From UBA7330 sp965243485 (GTDB taxonomy: Bacteria > Bacteroidota > Bacteroidia > Cytophagales > Cyclobacteriaceae), in contig CBDEVP010000001.1 in the NCBI GenBank assembly GCA_965243485.1, forward strand, positions 3,100,001 through 3,164,000: a stretch of DNA of 64,000 bases, written 5' to 3'. The translations under genes and the position numbers were made by a program. The notes below the pieces were generated by a model that was given only the letters and a program-made list of their open reading frames with translations, had not been told where the DNA came from and ran no database searches. How positions within the stretch are numbered: the first letter of the stretch is position 1; each line of letters begins with the position of its first letter. Positions 45,333 through 53,739 of this stretch are shown here, piece after piece.

Positions 45333-46724
45333 TTAATACGATATAAGACTCGTTTGGGTATCAATTCTGTCGTTCTTTCCTGAATTCGGAAAGGGATTGT
45401 TTTTTAAACTAATATTGTCCAGGATAAACCCGGCTACTTTTTTGCCCTGATCTACTCCGTTTACACATGCAGGGAGGTAGTGAATCCCACCATACATCCT
45501 ACTGATGGCCGCCTCATCCGAGGCATCGTAGAAAGATTCAAATTCCCGTATTGGAAGACCAAATTCCACTTCTGTACTGTCCTGGAAGGCGAAATTGTCT
45601 CCGAGCATGAAGGTGAGAGATTCCGCAGCTGCTCGCGAGATCACCGAATGGCCGGAGGTATATTCGGGAAAGGCCGGAGTCTGCAGCAGGGGTCGCCACT
45701 CTTTGTCCAGATATTTGTTGATGTAAGTCTCCGGACGGATCAGGCTGCTTCGGTATTTTTCATCCCAACAGCTGATGAAGGCGTCATACAAACAGATGGC
45801 TGTCAGGGTGAATACAGCGCTTCTTTCCATGAATGGAAGCTTTTCTTTTTCTGTCGCAATAGATGCAATCGATATCCAATGTCCTCCAGGAGATATCTTT
45901 TGGGTATAATACATCACATGCCCTTTGGTATAGGAAATATTAGGATTGCAGTCCCAGAACTTGGCGATTTCCACCTGTTCGTCAGACGCTTTTTTCACTG
46001 CATCATAAACTTCTATGGCTTCTTTGTAAAAGAGCGAATTCCGTGCCGTATCGAAACTGGTAGGAGGTGGAGGTGGAAATTGTTGCGCGGAATCAAGGAC
46101 CATGGTTCGGATCTTATTCCAATGGGGCTCAATGGCCGGCATGTAATCCGGCGGTGTAGGTTCCCATTTGCCAGGGGCATTGATCAGGTTGTACCTGGTA
46201 AGTGCCTCCCGGTCTTTGTAGCCATCGGTGGATGCCCATGCGATGATGTGGTCAGCAACCGCCTCCCCGTAAGCGACTGAGGCTTCAAAAATATCACCTG
46301 AGATACCTATGGATCTTACCTGTTTAAGGAATTCATCCTCATAGTTTTGAATTCCCTGCTTGTCAAATACAAGAGCTTTACCTGTTCTGGCAAAAGCAAT
46401 GATGCTCGCCAGAGGATGATAAACCTTATCTGATGACGGAGCAGGTACTTCTGAGAGTTCATTCAGCTGACCGGCCAGCGAAACATGATCCGCTGCACTT
46501 TTCACCGAAGCCTCGTAAGCCGCTACATTTGCATAGGCGTAGATCCGGCTGGCAACAGGCGGTGTAAAAATATCACTGATGATCACATTGGTCAGGTTCT
46601 TATTCCAGGTGTTCGGCTGAGATTGAAAAAATGCATCCAGACCTTCCTGATTGTGGGCCGGACCGCATGAATTTAGGAGAAAAACTACAGGGATAAAAAA
46701 AGTGATTTGAAATGGTCGCTTCAT
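45333..46724 (-). CDS. Vanadium-dependent haloperoxidase-like PAP2 lipoprotein
   Basis: 463 residues with lipobox LLNSC (Cys20). The vanadate/phosphate pocket motifs are all present: Lys323 to Arg330-Pro331 (KYRSSLIRP), Ser357-Gly358-His359 (YTSGHS), and Arg409 with His415 (SRMYGGIH). This is the layout of the vanadium haloperoxidase / acid phosphatase superfamily. Enzymes of the family oxidise halides with peroxide or hydrolyse phosphate; sequence alone cannot separate the two. It heads the two-gene operon with the CRTAC1-type protein. Confidence 0.87.
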   Translation of the reverse strand: MKRPFQITFFIPVVFLLNSCGPAHNQEGLDAFFQSQPNTWNKNLTNVIISDIFTPPVASRIYAYANVAAYEASVKSAADHVSLAGQLNELSEVPAPSSDKVYHPLASIIAFARTGKALVFDKQGIQNYEDEFLKQVRSIGISGDIFEASVAYGEAVADHIIAWASTDGYKDREALTRYNLINAPGKWEPTPPDYMPAIEPHWNKIRTMVLDSAQQFPPPPPTSFDTARNSLFYKEAIEVYDAVKKASDEQVEIAKFWDCNPNISYTKGHVMYYTQKISPGGHWISIASIATEKEKLPFMERSAVFTLTAICLYDAFISCWDEKYRSSLIRPETYINKYLDKEWRPLLQTPAFPEYTSGHSVISRAAAESLTFMLGDNFAFQDSTEVEFGLPIREFESFYDASDEAAISRMYGGIHYLPACVNGVDQGKKVAGFILDNISLKNNPFPNSGKNDRIDTQTSLISY

Positions 46725-46763
46725 ACCCGTTTATAAGTTTCTTTATTTGATTTGTCCTTCATT

Positions 46764-46771
46764 CAAATTTA
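46764..46771 (-). promoter_or_regulatory. Putative -7 element TAAATTTG for the haloperoxidase operon
   Basis: Exact TAnnTTTG match on the minus strand, about 40 bases before the start codon; -33 box not clear. Confidence 0.4.
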
Positions 46772-46857
46772 CGAATTATTAAATATAGGGGCTCCGATCA
46801 CTTGTCAGAATATAGCTTTAGATGATGTTTCGTGTGTAATTATATAAGCAATTAATA

Positions 46858-47850
46858 ATGGGTAAGTACTCATTTACTTTATTCTTATTTTTATGTTATG
46901 CCTGTAAGCCGTCTGGTGACGGTGGTTTGGGCAGGTTTGAATTCCAACACCCCAGCATGGGAAGCCTGTTTAATGTGGTTGCTTATGCGGACGACTCCCT
47001 GCAGCTGGCAGGTGTTGTAGAAAAGGTCTTTCAGGAGTTGGATTCTCTCAACCTGATCATGAGTGATTACATTCCACATAGTGAACTGATGAAATTGTCA
47101 AGGACTTCGGGGAAGGGAGAATATGTGCAGGTTTCGGGCGAGTTATATGATATCCTCAAACTCAGCAAATCCTGGTACGAATGGTCAAATGGCTTGTTTG
47201 ACGTCACCATTGGTCCTTACAGTCAGCTTTGGCGGAGGGCAAAAAGACAGGGTATCTTACCACCTGATGAAAGGCTCGAAGAAGCACGAAAGGTAGTAGG
47301 ATTTGAATATGTAGCATTCGATCAGAATAGAGGGATTTTGCTCAAAAGAGAAAAAATGCAGCTTGACCTGGGAGGCATTGCCAAGGGATATGCGGTGGAT
47401 CATATTTTCGACAGGTTAACCCAGAGTGGATATCCATCCAGTCTGGTGGATGGGGGTGGGGATCTTCGAGTGGGAACGGCTCCTCCCGGTGAACCGGGAT
47501 GGAAGGTCAGCATTCAAAATCACATTGGAAAAGATTCAACGCTAATACTTGCAGATCAGTCGGTTGCCACTTCGGGCGATTTTTATCGAAGTCTTGAAAT
47601 CAATGGTAAAAAATACTCACACATCATCAGTCCTTTCACCGGATATGGGATTACCGGCGCGCGGGCAGTCACGGTGATCACATCGGATTGTACCACTGCA
47701 GATGTGCTTGCTTCAATCTTCAGTATTGCAGGGCCTGATGATCATGTATTGAATGAAAAGGTTCCCGAAAACACTGAAATCCTTATTTACGAAAAGGAAG
47801 ACGAAGAGACTTCTGTTTATTTGATCAGGGGTAAAATGAACACAAGGTGA
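46858..47850 (+). CDS. apbE: FAD:protein FMN transferase (ApbE-like) lipoprotein
   Basis: A 330-residue periplasmic flavin transferase. Lipobox LCYAC (Cys16). Motifs in order: HPSMGSLFNVVAY, FDVTIGPYSQLWRRA, LDLGGIAKGYAVDHIF (FAD binding), VDGGGDLRVG, and HIISPFTGYGI then TSDCTTADVLASIFSI for metal and FAD. ApbE covalently attaches FMN to Thr of exported flavoproteins such as NqrB/C or FMN-binding domain proteins; no target gene is adjacent. Divergent from the haloperoxidase operon. Confidence 0.92.
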   Translation: MGKYSFTLFLFLCYACKPSGDGGLGRFEFQHPSMGSLFNVVAYADDSLQLAGVVEKVFQELDSLNLIMSDYIPHSELMKLSRTSGKGEYVQVSGELYDILKLSKSWYEWSNGLFDVTIGPYSQLWRRAKRQGILPPDERLEEARKVVGFEYVAFDQNRGILLKREKMQLDLGGIAKGYAVDHIFDRLTQSGYPSSLVDGGGDLRVGTAPPGEPGWKVSIQNHIGKDSTLILADQSVATSGDFYRSLEINGKKYSHIISPFTGYGITGARAVTVITSDCTTADVLASIFSIAGPDDHVLNEKVPENTEILIYEKEDEETSVYLIRGKMNTR

Positions 47851-47868
47851 CCTTTCGATCACCTTGTG
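47841..47868. repeat. Perfect 10-bp inverted repeat at the end of apbE
   Basis: CACAAGGTGA, eight-base loop, TCACCTTGTG. Stem overlaps the apbE stop codon. It lacks a T run, so termination is possible but not certain; it could also stop the convergent Gfo/Idh transcript. Confidence 0.55.
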
Positions 47869-47896
47869 GGATATATCAAGAATATCAATAATTAAT

Positions 47897-49201
47897 TTAC
47901 AATACCTGTGTAACCCCTGGAGTCGGAATAGGATATCTTCCGTCCTTATCTGGCATCACAGGTGGATTCACATTCCAGCCGAAAGTGTCAGGAACAAGTA
48001 CGTCTTTGGAGTTAAGCGCCTCATCCCAGGTAATGACCTGACCTGAATAAGTTGCCATTCGACCCATGATTGCTGTCATGGTACTCTTCGCACCATTCTC
48101 GAGGTCATTGATCTGCCCACCGGCAACGATGGAAGCAAATAATTTGTCGTGCTCTGCCTGATACGGATTCGGATCATCCTGGTTCCTGTGTTTCCATACG
48201 ATCTTGCCTTTATGATCGTAGATGGTTCCGTTTCCGTCAGCACGTCCTTTCGTTCCAACAACTAATTCACCAACCTTATTCCAGGTATTTTTGATGTGAC
48301 GGCACTGACTGTTGAAGATCGTGCCATCTTCGTATTCGAATTCCACAAAATGATGATCGAAGATCTCGCCATGGTCGATACCATCTCTCACTTCACGGCC
48401 TCCCATACCCTGGGCTTTCACAGGGTATGCATTTTTAGCCCAGTTGATCACGTCGATGTTGTGAATGTGTTGTTCGTTGATGTGGTCTCCGCACAGCCAG
48501 TTGAAGTAGTACCAGTTTCTCATCTGGTATTCCATTTCAGTCTGACCAGCTTCACGAGGCCTTACCCACACGCCGCCGCTATTCCAGTAAGCCTGGGCAG
48601 AAGTGATCTCCCCGATCTCCCCGCCATGTACCCGCTTCATCAGCTCTAGGTAGGAGTTCTGGTAGTGTCTCTGAAGACCCACCACCACATTCAGATTTTT
48701 CTGGTTGGCCACCTGCACGAGCTCCAGGACTTTTCTTACGCCAGCGGCATCAGTAGCCAAAGGCTTTTCTGTGAATACATGTTTGTTTTTTGATAGGGCA
48801 TATTCCAGGTGAATAGGTCGGAATCCCGGAGGTGTTGTCAGGATCACCACGTCAGCCATATCAATGGCTTCTTTGTAAGCATCGAACCCAACAAACTTGT
48901 TTTTTTCCTTTACGTTGACACGCTTTTTATCTTCAACCTTTTCGAGGATATTGGTATAGCTTGTATCCAGCCTATCTCTGAAGGCTTCGGCCATTGCCAC
49001 AAGCTCTACATCCTCTTTTACGCTAAGGGCCTGTACAGCAGCTCCGGTACCTCTTCCACCGCAACCTACGACAGCGATTTTTAGTTTTCCGGCAGCGGCA
49101 GAATTAGCAGCTGACTCGAAAGGCAGGCCACCGACCATAAGCCCTCCGGCCACGGCAGCTGAACCTTTCACGAATTTTCTACGGGTTACATTGTCAATCA
49201 T
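47897..49201 (-). CDS. Gfo/Idh/MocA-family oxidoreductase, Tat-exported
   Basis: 434 residues. The N-terminus RRKFVKGSAAVAGGLMVGG is a twin-arginine signal, so this NAD(P)-dependent enzyme is probably periplasmic and exported folded. The Rossmann motif is KIAVVGCGGRGTGAAVQ, and TEKPLATD holds the catalytic Lys of the EKP motif. Members oxidise or rearrange sugars; the substrate is unknown. Third gene of the YceI, SUMF1-like, Gfo/Idh operon on this strand, after a 30-base gap. Similar Tat-exported members are frequent in planctomycetes and Bacteroidota glycan loci. Confidence 0.9.
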   Translation of the reverse strand: MIDNVTRRKFVKGSAAVAGGLMVGGLPFESAANSAAAGKLKIAVVGCGGRGTGAAVQALSVKEDVELVAMAEAFRDRLDTSYTNILEKVEDKKRVNVKEKNKFVGFDAYKEAIDMADVVILTTPPGFRPIHLEYALSKNKHVFTEKPLATDAAGVRKVLELVQVANQKNLNVVVGLQRHYQNSYLELMKRVHGGEIGEITSAQAYWNSGGVWVRPREAGQTEMEYQMRNWYYFNWLCGDHINEQHIHNIDVINWAKNAYPVKAQGMGGREVRDGIDHGEIFDHHFVEFEYEDGTIFNSQCRHIKNTWNKVGELVVGTKGRADGNGTIYDHKGKIVWKHRNQDDPNPYQAEHDKLFASIVAGGQINDLENGAKSTMTAIMGRMATYSGQVITWDEALNSKDVLVPDTFGWNVNPPVMPDKDGRYPIPTPGVTQVL

Positions 49202-49231
49202 GATATTCTTTTTTATTGCTAAAGTTAATAA

Positions 49232-50218
49232 TTAATTCTCATCCAGATTGATCCCCCAGAACGCAGTTTGTTCTTCAGGGGTGGGCTGATCAAACGGTCT
49301 TACGATCCTGAATCCTACAAAAGGTGAATCTGTGTTCCACCAAAAGCTTTTAGGGATCTGCGGGTCTCTTCCTTTCCATCTTTCGGGGTCTGTAGGGATC
49401 CTGGAAGCACACCTCAGCTTGTCCGGATCATCATCGTAAGAGCCCCCCTTTACGGTTCTGGGATAAAGGCCTCTTGGCTTGATCCATGGATTATCTACCG
49501 TATCTCCTTCGATTACAGAAAGAAAATCAGGCAGATAGTAATCCAGGGTCCATTCGGCCACATTGCCACTCATGTCATGCAATCCGAACGCATTGGGTTC
49601 TAGCTGACCGACCCTGTGATAGGCATATTGGGCATTGCCGTAATGCCATCCGTATTGATCGAGTTCTTCCACCTCATTTCCAAAGAAATAGGCTGTTTGA
49701 CTGCCTGCACGGCAAGCGTATTCCCATTCGGCTTCGGTTGGAAGACGGTAAAATTCGCCTGTTGTCAGTGACAACCACTTACAAAACATCAGTGCTGAGA
49801 AATGGGTCATACTACCAGCCGGATAGCCATATTTCCCCATACCGAAGGAAGGGTCCTCATAAGGCGGGCTTGGCCGGGTGATAGCATCGGCGATCGCCTG
49901 TGACTCGGTGACCTCCTCAGCAGAGACCATCTCTCCCAGATCTTGTTTCTTCATAAAAGCCTCGAACTGATCCCAGGTGATCTCATACTTACCCATCCAG
50001 AATCCATCTACTTTAACTTGGCGCTGTGGACCCTCGTCCTGGTCTCTTTTTGCTTCGGATTCAGGACTTCCCATGGTGAACGTGCCACCTGGAATAGGTA
50101 CCATCTCAATCGCCTGTTCGGTACCCGGGATCGGTTGCGCAAAAGGCTCCTGCGCAAGAGCTCCTGCACAGATAAAAGTGAATGCTGTAGCGAAAAGTAA
50201 TTCTTTTATCCTCATCAT
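49232..50218 (-). CDS. SUMF1-fold protein (formylglycine-generating-enzyme-like, probably not catalytic)
   Basis: 328 residues with signal peptide ending at AGALAQ. The FGE-sulfatase domain spans about 36-310: VPIPGGTFTMGSPESEAKRDQDEGPQRQV, YRLPTEAEWEYACRAGS, LHDMSGNVAEWT, VKGGSYDDDPDKLRCASR. In genuine FGE the segment after GGS has two copper-binding Cys; here the first position is in DDDPD and only one Cys (CASR) is near, so sulfatase maturation is doubtful. The four-base overlap with the YceI stop implies translational coupling. Confidence 0.85.
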   Translation of the reverse strand: MMRIKELLFATAFTFICAGALAQEPFAQPIPGTEQAIEMVPIPGGTFTMGSPESEAKRDQDEGPQRQVKVDGFWMGKYEITWDQFEAFMKKQDLGEMVSAEEVTESQAIADAITRPSPPYEDPSFGMGKYGYPAGSMTHFSALMFCKWLSLTTGEFYRLPTEAEWEYACRAGSQTAYFFGNEVEELDQYGWHYGNAQYAYHRVGQLEPNAFGLHDMSGNVAEWTLDYYLPDFLSVIEGDTVDNPWIKPRGLYPRTVKGGSYDDDPDKLRCASRIPTDPERWKGRDPQIPKSFWWNTDSPFVGFRIVRPFDQPTPEEQTAFWGINLDEN

Positions 50219-50814
50219 GACTGGCTGTTTAAGAGAAGATCAAATTCGAGTGTAACCTCTTCACCGGTCTTGATCTGACCAAACATTGCGGAAGGGGCTT
50301 CCATGCCATAAGTAGTCATGTTAAGCTTTTTAGCCCCGTTGAATTTTAGCTTATTTCCCGGTAGTCTTTGACCATCGAGATCTATGGTTATGGTTTCCGT
50401 GTGTCCTGCCATGGTGAGATCTCCTGTAACAGATAATTTAAACTTTCCCTCTTTATCAACGTCTTTCAACTGGTCGGACTTTACAGTGAATACGATCTCA
50501 GGATGGGTCTCGTACTTAAAAGCATTGTGAGTTTTGTTGTTCATGGCATCCCCACGTTCACTTTTGATGCTGGTAACCGGGATTACAAGCTTCACCTCAT
50601 TCACGATGCTGCCAGAAGTTGGAAATTTTTTTCCGGATACTTCAGGTTTAAAACTATAAGTGCCCTGTATCGTTTGTGTTTCGCTGGTCCAGTCATGAAG
50701 GGTAGAGGTACCCTTTACCAAAACCTTGCTTGTTTCATCCACAGCGTAGATTGACTGTCCGATCGACAGGTTACACAGGAATAATCCTGCAATCAGAAAA
50801 TTAAACTTCTTCAC
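50215..50814 (-). CDS. YceI-family secreted lipocalin-like protein
   Basis: 199 residues with a signal peptide (to about NLSIGQS). The segment KGTSTLHDWTSE, then SGSIVNEVKLVIPVTSIKSERGDAMNNKTHNAFKYETHPEI and GDLTMAGHTETITIDLDG are the YceI fold, a beta barrel that binds isoprenoid or polyprenyl ligands. Role here is unknown. First gene of the operon with the SUMF1-like and Gfo/Idh genes. Confidence 0.92.
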   Translation of the reverse strand: MKKFNFLIAGLFLCNLSIGQSIYAVDETSKVLVKGTSTLHDWTSETQTIQGTYSFKPEVSGKKFPTSGSIVNEVKLVIPVTSIKSERGDAMNNKTHNAFKYETHPEIVFTVKSDQLKDVDKEGKFKLSVTGDLTMAGHTETITIDLDGQRLPGNKLKFNGAKKLNMTTYGMEAPSAMFGQIKTGEEVTLEFDLLLNSQS

Positions 50815-50837
50815 GATTCATTCATTTTTAAGTTTTT

Positions 50838-50845
50838 CAAATATA
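50838..50845 (-). promoter_or_regulatory. Putative -7 element TATATTTG for the YceI operon
   Basis: Exact TAnnTTTG match on the minus strand, about 24 bases before the start codon. Same sequence as the element before the LpxR-like gene. Confidence 0.45.
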
Positions 50846-50939
50846 AGTTATCAGGTCTAAATTGATGGCCTGGCAATTCTTAAAAGACCTTAAATTATGC
50901 TTTTTAACATAGGTAAAACGGATTGCTTAATTTAGTCGC

Positions 50940-51761
50940 ATGAGAAAGATCTTCATATTGCTGGTTTCTACCTTTTTGATTTTCAGGGGTCTCTCAGCCC
51001 AGCAGGTTGAGACCCTCACCTATAAGAAAATAGATACGGCCTCACTTGAGATGCGTATCTATTACCCAAAGGGACACTCCAAAGATCAGGCCAGACCCGC
51101 TGCTGTTTTCTTTTTTGGTGGCGGCTGGGTCGGCGGTACGATCAACCACTTCAAGCCTCAGGCCGAACTATTGGTAGGTAGGGGAATGGTCTGTTTTCTG
51201 GTTGAATATCGCACAAGAAACAGCCACGGTACGACACCAGTAGAATCTTTGAAGGATGCCAAATCTGCTATGCGCTATGTACGTGCCAATGCCAGATCTT
51301 TTGGGGTAGATCCAAGGACAATTGCCGCCGGGGGTGGTTCGGCTGGTGGTCATCTAGCTGCCGCTACAGCGTTCATCGACGGATTCAACGAGGTGACAGA
51401 TGACCTGACGGCCGGATCAGTGCCTGATGCATTACTGTTATTCAATCCTGTGATCGATAATGGCCCGGGTGGTTATGGTTTTGAAAGGGTAGGAAACTAT
51501 TACCAGGATTTTTCACCGTTACACAATTTACGACCGGGAGCGCCGCCGACACTCTTTTTACTTGGCACCAATGACAGACTTATTCCGGTGGAAACAGCTA
51601 AGTACTATCAGACAGTAATGGAAAAGATGGGAAGCAGATGCGATCTGATATTGTATGAAGGGCAGGGTCACGGTTTTTTCAATGAAAGTAATCCGGAGTA
51701 TCATCAAAAGACCAACAAGGCGATGGTGGATTTTTTGGAGTCGATTGGATACCTGAAATAG
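50940..51761 (+). CDS. Alpha/beta hydrolase, esterase of the BD-FAE/acetyl-esterase type
   Basis: A 273-residue secreted enzyme (signal peptide to about LSAQQ). Oxyanion motif FFGGGWVGG, nucleophile in GGGSAGGHLAA, acid in LLGTNDRLIPVE and catalytic His in GQGHGFFN. This layout is that of HGG-type carboxylesterases, including acetylxylan and feruloyl esterases. The nearby SusCD genes make a glycan ester a plausible substrate (inference). Single gene on the plus strand, divergent from the YceI operon. Confidence 0.88.
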   Translation: MRKIFILLVSTFLIFRGLSAQQVETLTYKKIDTASLEMRIYYPKGHSKDQARPAAVFFFGGGWVGGTINHFKPQAELLVGRGMVCFLVEYRTRNSHGTTPVESLKDAKSAMRYVRANARSFGVDPRTIAAGGGSAGGHLAAATAFIDGFNEVTDDLTAGSVPDALLLFNPVIDNGPGGYGFERVGNYYQDFSPLHNLRPGAPPTLFLLGTNDRLIPVETAKYYQTVMEKMGSRCDLILYEGQGHGFFNESNPEYHQKTNKAMVDFLESIGYLK

Positions 51762-51820
51762 TAACCACGTCAGATTAAATGAGCTTTTGGAAATTCATTT
51801 TCTTATTAAACAAAAATGCA

Positions 51821-51889
51821 TTGGATACTATTGGATCTCATCTGAGCATAAATACGATGATTAAATTGGATTCAATAATCCTGATCCAA
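51821..51889. promoter_or_regulatory. TTGGAT repeats before the set 2 sigma gene
   Basis: TTGGAT occurs at 51821, 51831 (ten bases apart, one helical turn) and 51866, with an inverted copy ATCCAA at 51884. The cluster lies 65 to 130 bases before the sigma start and may be a regulator-binding site. Chance occurrence in AT-rich DNA is possible. Confidence 0.35.
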
Positions 51890-51952
51890 AAGGATGTAAA
51901 ATATGGAATTTAAAAATTTAGTGGTATATTTTAGAAATCATCATAAGATAAT

Positions 51953-52567
51953 GTGAAAGATAAGAAGACGGCAGGCATAAACTTTTCCACGGGGAACGAT
52001 CAGAAATTTCAGGAAATCTATGAAACCTATTTTGACCGGTTGTTTGCCTATGCTTACCAGGTAGCAGGTTCCTATGATATGGCGAGGGATATCGTATCAG
52101 ATGTCTTTTATACCTTACTTAATTCCAATAGACAACTAACTGGGATCAATAATATCCAATCTTATCTCTACAAGTCTGTTAAACATCAGGCAATAAAAGC
52201 CGTCTCGATGGATCCGTTATCTTTTGAGGGTAAGTCACATAGGGAACAAATGGATTTCGTAGAGAATACTAACCCGCAAAACCTGATGGTGGGAAAGGAG
52301 CTGGATGACTTTCTCAAAAATGTGATTGATGATCTTCCTCCCAACTGTCAATTGGTTTTCCGAATGATAAAAGAAGAAGGGTTAAGCTACGAGGAGGCTG
52401 CCGGGAAACTCGGACTAACCCCTAAAACGGTTAAAAATCAACTTTTTATTGCCTTAGGTAAGATAAAAAGCCGACTGCATGAACATTATCATGATACGCC
52501 GGTTATTCGCATGATCTCCAATCTTAGCTGTCTTATCGTGGCAACTTCAGCTTTTTGTTTCATTTAA
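51953..52567 (+). CDS. ECF sigma factor of SusCD set 2, with hydrophobic C-terminal tail
   Basis: A 204-residue ECF sigma starting at GTG. Region 2: YETYFDRLFAYAYQVAGSYDMARDIVSDVFYTLL; region 4: LPPNCQLVFRMIKEEGLSYEEAAGKLGLTPKTVKNQLFIALGKI. The last 18 residues (ISNLSCLIVATSAFCFI) are hydrophobic enough to be a membrane segment, beyond the usual sigma end. Precedes and probably controls FecR and SusCD set 2. A structured spacer of about 145 bases separates it from FecR. Confidence 0.88.
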   Translation: MKDKKTAGINFSTGNDQKFQEIYETYFDRLFAYAYQVAGSYDMARDIVSDVFYTLLNSNRQLTGINNIQSYLYKSVKHQAIKAVSMDPLSFEGKSHREQMDFVENTNPQNLMVGKELDDFLKNVIDDLPPNCQLVFRMIKEEGLSYEEAAGKLGLTPKTVKNQLFIALGKIKSRLHEHYHDTPVIRMISNLSCLIVATSAFCFI

Positions 52568-52637
52568 TTATTTCCTTATTTTATTGCAAGAAATTCATTA
52601 AATAGGAAATAATATTACTTGATTTGTATTCTTGCAA
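52567..52637 (+). ncRNA. Hairpin with loop complementary to downstream sequence (possible pseudoknot)
   Basis: A 15-base arm (52567-52581) pairs with 52600-52613 in a stem of about 14 bp with one bulge, starting at the sigma stop codon. The 18-base loop contains TTGCAAGAA (52585-52593), whose perfect complement TTCTTGCAA is at 52629-52637. This allows an H-type pseudoknot or a switch between alternative folds, in the spacer before FecR set 2. No T run follows, so it is not a plain terminator. Regulatory role is inferred. Confidence 0.5.
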
Positions 52638-52711
52638 ATTTATTTGGGCCGCTAACACTGCTTTTCTCTCTTATTGTTAACTAACTGGAATTTAACAGAT
52701 AGTACGTAATC

Positions 52712-53725
52712 GTGCCAGAAGAAAAAGATATAGAGGAAATCGCTTTTAAGTTTTTGCTTAAAGAAAAACTTACAGAGGATGAGAGGCTACAGTTTGATAG
52801 GTGGCTTTCCGAGGATAAAGACAATTATCGATTACTTGGTCAGATGAAAATTGCCGTAGCGAGTGATTTTGAACGGGAAAAGGAGAAGGCCAAATCTGTC
52901 ATCTGGACTTTTTTAGTGAAGGAACGCCAGTTACAAAATGGTAAGGAAAATTTAACACACAGAAAATTTAGCGGTCTTTCGCAATTTTTGAGGATTGCTG
53001 CTGTTTTGGTTCTTGTTTCTTTGCTGGGGTTCTATTCTCAGAATCTTATAACAGAGCCCGATCCTGTAGTTGTGACTGAAAGATTCATTGAGAAAGTCGC
53101 ACTACCCGGACAGAAGATCACAACTGTTTTGCCAGATGGCACTAAAGTGAAGCTGAATGCAGGCAGCAGATTAATTGCACCTGAGAACTTTAATGGTGAA
53201 TCCCGGGAGGTGACATTGATTGGGGAAGCATTTTTTGAAGTGACCAGGGATGAAACGAAACCCTTTCAGGTCACCGTGGAAGATGGGTTGAAAGTAACTG
53301 TCCTGGGAACCACATTTCTGGTAAATGCTTCTGATTCCGAAGAGCATATAGTCGCTGTAAAATCAGGTAAAGTATCTGTGGAAAAACAAACAGAAGATGA
53401 ACCAATCATCCTGAAAAAAGATGAATTTGTCAGCGTATCGGAGTCGACAGGATTAAGCAAGATGCCCATTGAAAATAGTGATATGTTCTTTGGCTGGATT
53501 GACAATAAGTTGGTATTTGGGGGAGCAGATTTTTCTGAGGTAGTGAGTACGGTCAGTCTCTGGTTTGGATATGAAATTGAAGTAAAGCTCGACGCATCAA
53601 ATTTTGATCAATACAATGCATCACTCACCAATCCGGGCTTGAAAGAAGTAATGGAAAGTTTATCTCACTCCTACAAGTTTGTATATAGAATAGATGAAAA
53701 AAATAAGATCATAATCATTGAATAA
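52712..53725 (+). CDS. FecR-family anti-sigma regulator, set 2
   Basis: 337 residues from a GTG. Cytosolic N-terminal domain (about 1-88), one membrane helix near 92-110 (FLRIAAVLVLVSLLGFY), periplasmic FecR domain (LPGQKITTVLPDGTKVKLNAGSRLIAPE, REVTLIGEAFFEVTRDETKPF, VTVLGTTFLVNA) and C-terminal DUF4974 domain (LVFGGADFSEVVSTVSLWFGYEI). It should hold the ECF sigma encoded upstream until the STN-SusC signals. Same layout as the set 1 FecR. Confidence 0.92.
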   Translation: MPEEKDIEEIAFKFLLKEKLTEDERLQFDRWLSEDKDNYRLLGQMKIAVASDFEREKEKAKSVIWTFLVKERQLQNGKENLTHRKFSGLSQFLRIAAVLVLVSLLGFYSQNLITEPDPVVVTERFIEKVALPGQKITTVLPDGTKVKLNAGSRLIAPENFNGESREVTLIGEAFFEVTRDETKPFQVTVEDGLKVTVLGTTFLVNASDSEEHIVAVKSGKVSVEKQTEDEPIILKKDEFVSVSESTGLSKMPIENSDMFFGWIDNKLVFGGADFSEVVSTVSLWFGYEIEVKLDASNFDQYNASLTNPGLKEVMESLSHSYKFVYRIDEKNKIIIIE

Positions 53726-53739
53726 ACAACAATAAAATA

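Noticed and set aside
45480..46280. Long plus-strand open frame (266 codons) opposite the haloperoxidase gene
   Set aside because: It is the mirror of a well-supported gene with all catalytic motifs on the other strand, and its sequence has no recognisable domain or signal.
47841..47868. Intrinsic terminator after apbE
   Set aside because: The stem is perfect but no T run follows in either direction, so only an inverted repeat is reported.
49232..50218. Calling the SUMF1-fold gene a formylglycine-generating enzyme for the sulfatase
   Set aside because: The first of the two copper-site cysteines is not visible, and the gene is in a different operon from the sulfatase.
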